Source of the DNA: Ruminococcus sp.
GTDB taxonomy: Bacteria > Bacillota > Clostridia > Oscillospirales > Acutalibacteraceae
Length of the DNA: 5,866 nucleotides
NCBI GenBank assembly: GCA_023667385.1
Contig: JAMPAE010000105.1
Coordinates: 1 to 5,866, forward strand
Direction of reading: 5' to 3'
Shown in pieces: positions 1-5,160 of the stretch. The position numbers and the translations under genes are program-made. Positions within the stretch are counted from its first letter, which is position 1. Each line of letters opens with the position of its first letter. The notes beneath the pieces are model-generated. The model did no database searches, was not told the origin of the DNA, and was given only the letters and a program-made list of their open reading frames with translations.

Positions 1-94
1 AAAACAGTATCTTATTTTTTATGTCTGAACCTAATTTTTTGCCGATATGTATTCTTGGTTTTTGCGGCTTTGTAAAAGTAGCATTAATTTTCAC
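1..94 (-). CDS. Unrecognised gene, 5' part only (runs off left edge)
   Basis: An open frame on the minus strand starts with GTG at 94-92 and stays open to base 1, giving 31 codons. The N-terminus reads MKINATFTKPQKPRIHIGKK and continues LGSDIKNKILF. A TAA in the same frame two codons upstream (100-98) makes this GTG the earliest possible start. A purine-rich stretch (AAAGGAAAG, about 109-101) ends 6 nt before it and can serve as ribosome binding site. The start lies 24 nt after the stop of the DUF3792 gene, so the two are probably co-transcribed. The visible part is basic and contains no signal peptide, membrane helix or cysteine. I do not recognise the family. In other Clostridia this neighbourhood can carry the SCIFF peptide gene, but the cysteine-free sequence does not match that. 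Confidence 0.5.
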   Translation of the reverse strand, partial: MKINATFTKPQKPRIHIGKKLGSDIKNKILF

Positions 95-118
95 GATTTA
101 CTTTCCTTTCCCTGTTTA

Positions 119-535
119 TTATTTTGCCTTGAGCTTTGTGTTGACCGACACCACGCCTCCAAGCATTGAGCTGATAAGAAGAATCGCAACTGTTATCGCA
201 AGAGTAAAATCAATGTTGAGTGAATTGATTATAAGCGAGATCAGCGTCACAATTGCATTAGCGGGCAGAGCAAACAACAAGCCTACATAAAGACCGTTTT
301 TGTGAATTTTAAATCCTGAATAAAATCCACAAACAAACGATGAAATGGCAAATGCAGCAATTGCGGCGTAAAAGCCTTTTGCTTTGTCCATATCGGAGCT
401 ATACATAATGACAGAAGCAACAATGAAAAAAGCTGAATATACAATTAATGCGAGAATTTGCGCTTTGATAAATATTTTTGTTCTGTTGTTTATGCTATTT
501 TCTTTGCGCTTCACTGGCTTTCCTTTTTTTATCAT
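119..535 (-). CDS. DUF3792 / TIGR04086 (YrzE-like) four-helix membrane protein
   Basis: This 138-residue protein has a basic cytoplasmic N-terminus (residues 1-24, rich in K and R) and four predicted membrane helices at about 25-46, 55-77, 82-106 and 110-131. It ends with a Gly-Gly turn and a short basic tail (LGGVVSVNTK, residues 125-134). The size, four-helix layout, Gly-rich helix 2/3 hairpin and C-terminal GG-x-x-x-VN motif match DUF3792 (TIGR04086, B. subtilis YrzE), a Firmicutes family of unknown function. Its place directly after yajC is the conserved position for the family and supports the call. The ATG at 535 follows AGGAGG (549-544) with an 8-nt spacer. That ribosome binding site lies in the 3' arm of a stem-loop at 545-578. 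The 71-bp gap to yajC holds no obvious promoter, so the gene is probably read through from yajC. Confidence 0.83.
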   Translation of the reverse strand: MIKKGKPVKRKENSINNRTKIFIKAQILALIVYSAFFIVASVIMYSSDMDKAKGFYAAIAAFAISSFVCGFYSGFKIHKNGLYVGLLFALPANAIVTLISLIINSLNIDFTLAITVAILLISSMLGGVVSVNTKLKAK

Positions 536-544
536 AAAAAAATC

Positions 545-578
545 CTCCTCATGTTCTCTGTTAAAAGAATATGAGGAG
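545..578 (-). promoter_or_regulatory. Stem-loop burying the DUF3792 ribosome binding site
   Basis: On the minus strand CTCCTCAT (578-571) and ATGAGGAG (552-545) form a perfect 8-bp stem around an 18-nt AU-rich loop. The 3' arm contains most of the AGGAGG Shine-Dalgarno (549-544) of the downstream gene, and the stem is followed by GA and six T residues before the ATG. It could lower translation of the membrane protein relative to YajC. The T-run also makes it look like a weak intrinsic terminator or attenuator between the two genes. The pairing is seen directly; the function is inferred. Confidence 0.5.
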
Positions 579-606
579 TTTCAAGTTTATATGCTAAGAT
601 TATCAA

Positions 607-1014
607 TCAGTCTTCCTTAGACTTCTTTGATTTTTTTGCCTGCTTTTCAGCTTTTGCTTTTTCAGCTGCTTCTTTGGCTGCTGCACGTTCGGCCTGAAGT
701 CTTTCATTGGCAGTGTTATTAGTCTGAACAGCCCATTTCATAACCTGCATTCTGGTTCTGTCTGAACCGGTTTCAATGATAAGCTGATTTTCCTTAACTG
801 TTACAACACGACCACAGATTCCGCCGATTGTTGTGATGTCATCTCCAACATCAACAGCATCACGCATCGCCTGCTCTTCCTTTTGTCTTTTCTTTTGCGG
901 TCTGATCATTACAAAATACATAATTGCAAACATTGCAACCATAAGTAAAATCATTGATGTTCCGCCTGCTCCTGCACTACCTGCATTAGCTGCTGTAAGA
1001 AGGTTTATGCTCAT
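607..1014 (-). CDS. yajC: YajC, Sec translocase accessory subunit
   Basis: This 135-residue single-pass membrane protein is the small partner of SecDF-YidC in the Sec translocon. Residues 1-19 are short, polar and Gly/Ala-rich. One membrane helix spans about 20-37 and is followed by the family signature IRPQKKRQKE (37-46). The soluble domain carries the conserved core GDDITTIGGICGRVV (57-71), then a beta-rich segment ending near residue 96. The tail (about 104-135) is a highly charged Ala/Lys/Glu stretch, likely helical or disordered, which is typical of Gram-positive homologues and variable in length. The ATG at 1014 has a full AGGAGG (1028-1023) with an 8-nt spacer. Its own sigma-A-type promoter lies at 1060-1088, so expression need not depend on the upstream MATE gene. 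The neighbouring DUF3792 and tgt genes fit the usual Firmicutes context. Confidence 0.95.
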   Translation of the reverse strand: MSINLLTAANAGSAGAGGTSMILLMVAMFAIMYFVMIRPQKKRQKEEQAMRDAVDVGDDITTIGGICGRVVTVKENQLIIETGSDRTRMQVMKWAVQTNNTANERLQAERAAAKEAAEKAKAEKQAKKSKKSKED

Positions 1015-1059
1015 TTAAAAGTCCTCCTAATTATAGTTTGTTTGAGTCATAACATATAC

Positions 1060-1088
1060 ATTATACAGTTTGACGTTGATAAATGCAA
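1060..1088 (-). promoter_or_regulatory. Predicted sigma-A promoter for yajC
   Basis: On the minus strand TTGCAT (1088-1083) is followed by a 17-bp spacer and a perfect TATAAT (1065-1060). This predicts a start near 1053 and a leader of about 38 nt before the yajC ATG. The spacer contains TTATCAACGT, part of a 15-nt motif also found upstream of queA. The -35 box is embedded in an inverted repeat at 1081-1096. The hexamers are seen directly; activity is inferred. Confidence 0.7.
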
Positions 1089-1096
1089 TAGCATTT
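1081..1096. repeat. Inverted repeat AAATGC-AATA-GCATTT over the yajC -35 box
   Basis: A perfect 6-bp inverted repeat with a 4-base centre covers the predicted yajC -35 hexamer (1083-1088). Its position suits a repressor or activator site. It is AT-rich and has no T-run after it on the minus strand, so it is a poor candidate for a terminator of the MATE gene. No regulator can be named. Confidence 0.4.
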
Positions 1097-1132
1097 GTGA
1101 ATTTTATTTGTTTTTAATGAGGCAAAACTCGT

Positions 1133-2503
1133 TTATTTATCAAACATACTCTTTGCAGATTCTTTTAAAAGCAAAACTGATATAATTGCGGTGATAAATT
1201 CAGCAATCGGGAAAGTCAGCCAAACAATCCATGTAGCAGCATTATATTTAAGCACAACTTCTGAAAAAATAAAAGCAACGGGAATAACAAAAATGAATTG
1301 CCTGCAAACGGAAACAATGAGCGACTTTCCGCCGCAGTTGATTGCCTGAAAAACGCCCTGCATGGCAATACTGATGCCGGAAAAGAAAAAACTAATTGAA
1401 ATAATATGCATCGCACTTAAACAAAGCTGCTCCGTTTGACCGCTGAGGTCAAAAACAGATGTAAGCGGTGATGCGAACAGTTCAACAATCAATGTGCCCG
1501 CTATCATTATCACAGATGTATATATTAATCCGTATTTGATTCCGTCATTAACCCGTTTTTTGCTTTTCATGCCGTGTCCGAAAGAAACGATTGGTGTAAT
1601 AGCATCTCTGATTCCAAATGCGGCAAACAGAATAAATTGCTGAATTTTATAGTATAGACCGTAAGCAGTAACCATATTTTCGCCGATTCTGTGGCAAATA
1701 ATGTTTAGACAATATGTCATAAGTGACATAAGTGCCTGAGAGATAATTGCAGGCAAGCCAATGGCGTAGATTTCTTTTATAATTTGCTTTGATGGCTTGA
1801 TGTGTATTACTTTAATTGGCACTTTTTTGTTAATTTTCAATTGAAAAATTAATGCTGTAACAAAAGATACATATTGACCAATTACAGTTGCAACTGCCGC
1901 ACCGGTGATTCCAAGCTTCGGCAGCTTAAACATTCCATATATCAGCAATGGGTCAAGAATAATATTTATAACCGCTCCGCTGACTTGAGCTATGGTTGAA
2001 TACATTGAATTGCCTGTTGCTTGCAGCAGCTTTTCAAAAATGCCAAAAAAGACTATACCTGCGGAATAAACGCAGCAAATGCGAAGATACTTGACTGCCA
2101 TATCTGAAATCAGCTCACTTGATGTTTGCGTTCTTACATAAAATGAAGCACCAAACAAGCCAAACAATAAAAAGGCAGCATAAACAATAAGCGCAAGAAA
2201 AATACCGTTACCTGCTGTTTGTGATGCTTTTTCAGTGCTGCCCTGTCCAAGGCTTTTTGCAACCAAAGCATTAACACCTACTCCGGTACCAATGCTTATC
2301 GCCACCATCAACATTTGCATCGGGAAAGCAATTGTCAGTGCATTCAATGCCGATTCACCAACCTCAGGCATATTCGAAACAAAAGCACTGTCAACAATGT
2401 TATAAAGTGCCTGAAGTACCATCGAGATAATCATCGGTATACCCATGGTTAGCATAAGCTTTTTGACATCAGCCTCAGCCATTTTGTTTTGATCTTTTTT
2501 CAT
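1133..2503 (-). CDS. MATE-family multidrug/cation efflux transporter
   Basis: This 456-residue polytopic inner-membrane protein belongs to the MATE (NorM/DinF-type) family, which exports organic cations, drugs or metabolites using a Na+ or H+ gradient. About twelve hydrophobic segments form two six-helix halves. Recognisable pieces are helix 1 with IPMIISMVLQALYNIVDSAF (22-41), the loop NALVAKSLGQGS (78-89), FEKLLQATGNS (156-166) and DPLLIYG (184-190) at helix 6. The length is usual for the family. I chose the ATG at 2503 because AGGAGG (2515-2510) lies 6 nt upstream and because the N-terminus then fits family members. A longer in-frame GTG at 2569 has no good ribosome binding site and would run through a leader hairpin. 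The gene sits between tgt and yajC, which are often adjacent, and has its own predicted promoter at 2579-2607. The substrate cannot be told from sequence. Confidence 0.93.
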   Translation of the reverse strand: MKKDQNKMAEADVKKLMLTMGIPMIISMVLQALYNIVDSAFVSNMPEVGESALNALTIAFPMQMLMVAISIGTGVGVNALVAKSLGQGSTEKASQTAGNGIFLALIVYAAFLLFGLFGASFYVRTQTSSELISDMAVKYLRICCVYSAGIVFFGIFEKLLQATGNSMYSTIAQVSGAVINIILDPLLIYGMFKLPKLGITGAAVATVIGQYVSFVTALIFQLKINKKVPIKVIHIKPSKQIIKEIYAIGLPAIISQALMSLMTYCLNIICHRIGENMVTAYGLYYKIQQFILFAAFGIRDAITPIVSFGHGMKSKKRVNDGIKYGLIYTSVIMIAGTLIVELFASPLTSVFDLSGQTEQLCLSAMHIISISFFFSGISIAMQGVFQAINCGGKSLIVSVCRQFIFVIPVAFIFSEVVLKYNAATWIVWLTFPIAEFITAIISVLLLKESAKSMFDK

Positions 2504-2518
2504 AAAAAACCTCCTGAC

Positions 2519-2578
2519 ATAGAAAAAGAGCGTGTAGCAAAAGCTGGATTTACGCTTTAAGCTACACACTCTTTCTAT
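2519..2578 (-). terminator. Long leader hairpin with terminator features, tgt-MATE junction
   Basis: On the minus strand ATAGAAAGAGTGTGTAGC (2578-2561) pairs with GCTACACGCTC plus TTTTTCTAT (2538-2519). The 11-bp core (GAGTGTGTAGC with GCTACACGCTC) contains one G-T wobble that is a mismatch on the plus strand, so the fold favours minus-strand RNA. An inner stem AAAGC/GCTTT (2558-2554 with 2544-2540) closes a 9-nt loop. The core is followed by five T residues, the layout of an intrinsic terminator. It could end the tgt transcript. Because the predicted MATE promoter starts RNA at about 2572, it could instead act as an attenuator or 5' stabiliser of the MATE mRNA. The MATE ribosome binding site begins just 3 nt downstream. 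Confidence 0.65.
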
Positions 2579-2607
2579 ATTTTATAAAAATATGTCAATT
2601 AGGTCAA
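2579..2607 (-). promoter_or_regulatory. Predicted sigma-A promoter for the MATE gene
   Basis: On the minus strand TTGACC (2607-2602), a 17-bp spacer and TAAAAT (2584-2579) form a near-consensus promoter with five of six matches in each hexamer. The expected start is about 2570-2573, inside the outer 5' arm of the leader hairpin. A second TTGACA (2598-2593) lies in the spacer but has no good -10 box at proper distance. Activity is inferred from sequence only. Confidence 0.6.
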
Positions 2608-2642
2608 TAGACAATTTTTATGATTTTTATGCTCATTGGAAA

Positions 2643-3773
2643 TTAAATTCTTTTATCCAGCAAATCAACATATTTTTCCTTGAATTCGTCAAAGCAGTCA
2701 TTATCAAGTGCTTCTCGGATTCGTTCCATTAAAGTGTTGTAAAACCAAAGATTATGTATTACGCAAAGACGCATTGCGAGCATTTCCTTGCTTTTGAAAA
2801 GATGTCTGATATATGATTTGCTGAAGCTTCTGCAAGTCGGACAGTTGCATTGAGTGTCAATCGGCGATCCATCTTTTTCATATTTTGCGTTATTGATATT
2901 AATAATCCCGTCCCATGTGAAAAGATGTCCATGACGAGCATTACGGCTTGGCATAACACAGTCAAAAAGATCAACCCCCCTGCTTACACCCTCGATTATA
3001 TTGCCGGGGGTACCAACACCCATGAGGTATCTTGGCTTGTCCGTTGGCATATAAGGCTCGACTGCCGAAATAATTCGGTACATATCTTCTTTCGGTTCAC
3101 CAACTGCAAGGCCCCCGATTGCGTAGCCGTCAAGGTTCAGTTTTGCAATTTGCTTCATGTTTTCGATTCTGAGATCATCATATGTACAACCCTGATTTAT
3201 ACCGAAAAGCATTTGATTTTTGTTGATTGTTTCAGGCAACGAGTTGAGTCTGTCCATCTCCGCTTTGCATCTGATGAGCCATCTGACGGTTCTTTCGCAG
3301 GATTTCTTAGCATAATCATATTTTGCGGGATTTTCAACACATTCATCAAAGGCCATTGCAATTGTTGAACCGAGATTTGATTGAATCTGCATACTCTCCT
3401 CAGGCCCCATGAAAATGTGTCTGCCGTCAACATGAGAGTTAAAGTTAACTCCCTCTTCTTTGATTTTACGGAGTTTGGCAAGTGAGAACACCTGGAATCC
3501 ACCGCTGTCCGTCAAAATCGGACCATCCCAGCGAGTAAATTCATGCAGCCCACCCATTTCATGAACAAGTTCATCTCCCGGACGCACGTGCAAATGATAA
3601 GTATTTGAAAGCATAACCTGACATTTGATGTCTTTCAAATCGAGCGCAGAAAGTCCGCCTTTTATTGCTCCGCAAGTTGCAACATTCATAAAAGCCGGAG
3701 TCTGAACCGTTCCGTGAACCGTTTCAAAAACTCCTCGTCTTGCAGTTTTGTTGGTCTTGATTATTTTCAGCAT
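2643..3773 (-). CDS. tgt: tRNA-guanine(34) transglycosylase (preQ1-type)
   Basis: This 376-residue cytoplasmic TIM-barrel enzyme swaps guanine 34 in GUN-anticodon tRNAs (Asp, Asn, His, Tyr) for preQ1. The family residues are all present: catalytic Asp89 in LTDSGGFQ (87-94), nucleophile Asp271 in DLFDCVMPSR (268-277), and substrate-pocket residues in FDEC (142-145) and GGLAVGE (220-226). The zinc site is Cys309, Cys311, Cys314 and His340, with the standard C-x-C-x2-C-x25-H spacing. Cys145 and Val224 match the bacterial preQ1-specific enzyme (Z. mobilis Cys158 and Val233) rather than the queuine-using eukaryotic form. The adjacent queA agrees with that. The ATG at 3773 has AAAGG (3787-3783) at a 9-nt spacing, lying in a hairpin arm. 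The gene is 93 bp downstream of queA, without a clear promoter between, so the two probably share a transcript. Confidence 0.98.
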   Translation of the reverse strand: MLKIIKTNKTARRGVFETVHGTVQTPAFMNVATCGAIKGGLSALDLKDIKCQVMLSNTYHLHVRPGDELVHEMGGLHEFTRWDGPILTDSGGFQVFSLAKLRKIKEEGVNFNSHVDGRHIFMGPEESMQIQSNLGSTIAMAFDECVENPAKYDYAKKSCERTVRWLIRCKAEMDRLNSLPETINKNQMLFGINQGCTYDDLRIENMKQIAKLNLDGYAIGGLAVGEPKEDMYRIISAVEPYMPTDKPRYLMGVGTPGNIIEGVSRGVDLFDCVMPSRNARHGHLFTWDGIININNAKYEKDGSPIDTQCNCPTCRSFSKSYIRHLFKSKEMLAMRLCVIHNLWFYNTLMERIREALDNDCFDEFKEKYVDLLDKRI

Positions 3774-3781
3774 AATTTCTA

Positions 3782-3839
3782 ACCTTTCCGACTACATAAA
3801 GTTTAAAATCACTATTACCCTGTTGCAGTCGGACAAGGT
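3782..3839 (-). promoter_or_regulatory. Stem-loop burying the tgt ribosome binding site
   Basis: In the 93-bp queA-tgt gap the minus strand has ACCTTGTCCGACT (3839-3827) pairing with AGTCGGAAAGGT (3793-3782). This makes 12 base pairs with one bulged G around a 33-nt loop. The 3' arm includes AAAGG (3787-3783), the only plausible tgt ribosome binding site. The arm is followed by TTAGAAATT and the ATG, not a T-run, so translational control is more likely than termination. It does not match the preQ1 riboswitch classes as I know them. The pairing is observed; the role is inferred. Confidence 0.55.
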
Positions 3840-3866
3840 GTGATTGTTCGTTTATTATTGTTTCCG

Positions 3867-4892
3867 TTATCTTAGGAACGCTGCATCGCCAAATGAGAAA
3901 AATCTATATTTTTCTTCAACAGCAACCTTGTAAAAATTCATCGTGTTTTCATATCCGCAAAAAGCGCTTACAAGCATGATCAGTGTGCTTTCAGGAAGAT
4001 GGAAATTTGTGATAAGCCCGTCGATGCACTTAAATTTATAGCCGGGGTAAATGAAAATATCCGTCCAGCCTTCACTTTCCGTGATTTCGCCTTTGAACGT
4101 ACCAACAGATTCGAGTGTACGGCAGCTAGTAGTTCCAACCGCAATTACTCGTTTTCCTTTTTCTTTGGTGCGGTTAATTAAATCGGCAGTTTCTTTCGGT
4201 AACCAATAGTGCTCCGAATGCATATGATGCTGTGTAATGTCATCAGCCTTAACAGGTCTGAAAGTACCCAAACCAACATGGAGCGTTACATATCCGATAC
4301 TGACACCTTTTTGCTCAATCTTTTCCATAAGTTCATTAGTAAAATGCAGACCGGCAGTTGGAGCGGCAGCCGAACCAAGTTCTTTTGAATAAACAGTCTG
4401 ATACCGCTCACCGTTTTCAAGCTTTTCCGTTATATATGGCGGAAGCGGCATCTGACCGATTTCATCAAGAATATTGAAGAAATTACCATCATATATAAAA
4501 TGAGCGAGGCGGTTTCCGTTTTCGAGTACGTCCATGATTTCCGCTTTGAGCAATCCGTCAGCAAAAGTAAAGCGTGTGCCTTTTTTTGCACGTTTACCCG
4601 GTCCGGTGATAACCTCCCAAACATCATCACCTTTGTTATTAAGCAAAAGGAACTCAACCTTTGCGTTTGTTTCTTCCTTAATTCCGTAAAGACGAGCAGG
4701 AAGAACACGGGTATTGTTGAGAATCAGGCAATCGCCTTCGTTTAATTCATCAATAATATCATAAAAATGTTTATGCATGATTTCACCGTTTTCACGGTCA
4801 ACAACCATGAGCCTTGAATGATCCCTTGGTTCAACAGGATGCTGAGCTATAAGCTCCTTTGGCAAATCATAAAAGAAATCTGATTTGTTCAT
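3867..4892 (-). CDS. queA: S-adenosylmethionine:tRNA ribosyltransferase-isomerase
   Basis: This 341-residue cytoplasmic enzyme transfers and isomerises the ribose of SAM onto preQ1-tRNA to give epoxyqueuosine-tRNA, the step after Tgt. It is full length for the family. Signature stretches run in order: [14 protein letters not shown] (6-19), the RDHSRLMV region (23-30), [11 protein letters not shown] (58-68), MPLPPYI (148-154), [12 protein letters not shown] (174-185), [11 protein letters not shown] (204-214), HSEHY (225-229), [11 protein letters not shown] (252-262) and [17 protein letters not shown] (295-311). It ends with the usual YRFFSFGDA. The ATG at 4892 has GAGGAG (4903-4898) with a 5-nt spacer. 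It is the first gene of the leftward cluster and faces asd across a 268-bp divergent spacer. In many bacteria ruvAB precedes queA; here it does not. Confidence 0.98.
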   Translation of the reverse strand: MNKSDFFYDLPKELIAQHPVEPRDHSRLMVVDRENGEIMHKHFYDIIDELNEGDCLILNNTRVLPARLYGIKEETNAKVEFLLLNNKGDDVWEVITGPGKRAKKGTRFTFADGLLKAEIMDVLENGNRLAHFIYDGNFFNILDEIGQMPLPPYITEKLENGERYQTVYSKELGSAAAPTAGLHFTNELMEKIEQKGVSIGYVTLHVGLGTFRPVKADDITQHHMHSEHYWLPKETADLINRTKEKGKRVIAVGTTSCRTLESVGTFKGEITESEGWTDIFIYPGYKFKCIDGLITNFHLPESTLIMLVSAFCGYENTMNFYKVAVEEKYRFFSFGDAAFLR

Positions 4893-4959
4893 AATAACTC
4901 CTCACATACAAATTAATAACTGGTAACCAAAAATGCAATAAAATTAAGGTTTGTTCCTC

Positions 4960-4989
4960 ATGATAATTATCACGTTGATAACTGCACAA
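4960..4989 (-). promoter_or_regulatory. Possible weak promoter for queA
   Basis: On the minus strand TATCAT (4965-4960) matches the -10 consensus in five of six positions, and TTGTGC (4989-4984) lies 18 bp upstream as a poor -35 box. The segment is similar to the yajC promoter (TGCA, one variable base, then TTATCAACGT), which supports a promoter or shared operator here. A start near 4953 would give a leader of about 60 nt. The weak -35 keeps confidence low, but no better minus-strand candidate is visible in the spacer. Confidence 0.33.
4961..4981. promoter_or_regulatory. Three TGATAA half-sites in the queA-asd spacer (candidate operator)
   Basis: TGATAATTATCA (4961-4972) is a perfect 12-bp palindrome. 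After CGT, a third TGATAA (4976-4981) forms a second inverted pair (TTATCA-CGT-TGATAA). The cluster overlaps the possible queA -10 box and lies about 50 bp upstream of the asd -35 box, so a bound protein could affect either gene. The half-site resembles the TGATAAT unit of Fur-type boxes, but the spacing differs from the 7-1-7 form, so no regulator is assigned. Confidence 0.4.
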
Positions 4990-5029
4990 AAAAAGAGCAA
5001 AGTTTTTATAAAAAATGTTCAAAAAACGT

Positions 5030-5058
5030 TTGACTAATGAGTATTCACGTGATATTAT
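5030..5058 (+). promoter_or_regulatory. Predicted sigma-A promoter for asd
   Basis: TTGACT (5030-5035), a 17-bp spacer and TATTAT (5053-5058) give five of six matches in each hexamer. The expected start is about 5065, leaving a leader of about 96 nt. The 8-bp palindrome TCACGTGA (5045-5052) directly abuts the -10 box and could be a repressor site. The leader lacks room and motifs for a lysine riboswitch. Confidence 0.65.
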
Positions 5059-5116
5059 ATAAATCAATGCGTATATTATAGTGCAAATTGCCGAAATTAG
5101 CAACAGTTTACACTAA

Positions 5117-5132
5117 AAATTAAGATTAATTT
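5117..5132 (+). repeat. AT-only inverted repeat in the asd leader
   Basis: AAATTAA-GA-TTAATTT is a perfect 7-bp inverted repeat, 17 nt upstream of the asd ribosome binding site (GAGGTG, 5150-5155). It is composed only of A and T in the arms, so an RNA hairpin would be weak and the repeat may be chance in such AT-rich DNA. Confidence 0.25.
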
Positions 5133-5160
5133 GTGACTAAAATAAAAATGAGGTGTTTTT

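Noticed and set aside
1..118. SCIFF peptide gene expected near TIGR04086 in Clostridia
   Set aside because: No frame here encodes a small cysteine-rich peptide; the only supported frame has no cysteine.
21..290. 89-codon plus-strand open frame at the left edge
   Set aside because: It is antisense to the end of the DUF3792 gene and to the partial left-edge gene, with no ribosome binding site.
1015..1132. Intrinsic terminator after the MATE gene
   Set aside because: The only inverted repeat (1081-1096) is short and AT-rich, has no T-run after it, and overlaps the yajC -35 box; it looks more like an operator.
2850..3368. 172-codon plus-strand open frame
   Set aside because: It is antisense to tgt, whose frame has every catalytic and zinc residue. 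The product resembles no family and no ribosome binding site precedes it.
4961..4972. Classical Fur box
   Set aside because: The palindrome lacks the 7-1-7 spacing and no iron gene is nearby; only half-site similarity can be claimed.
4893..4989. preQ1 riboswitch upstream of queA
   Set aside because: The leader lacks the short GC stem, C-rich loop and A-rich tail pairing of preQ1-I, and I see nothing like the other classes. A covariance-model scan would settle it.
4867..5103. 78-codon minus-strand open frame across the queA start
   Set aside because: It overlaps the well-supported start of queA in another frame and covers promoter-like AT-rich spacer, with no recognisable product.
5059..5160. 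Lysine riboswitch or T-box in front of asd
   Set aside because: The leader is only about 96 nt, AT-rich, and has neither the lysine-riboswitch core nor a T-box sequence with terminator.
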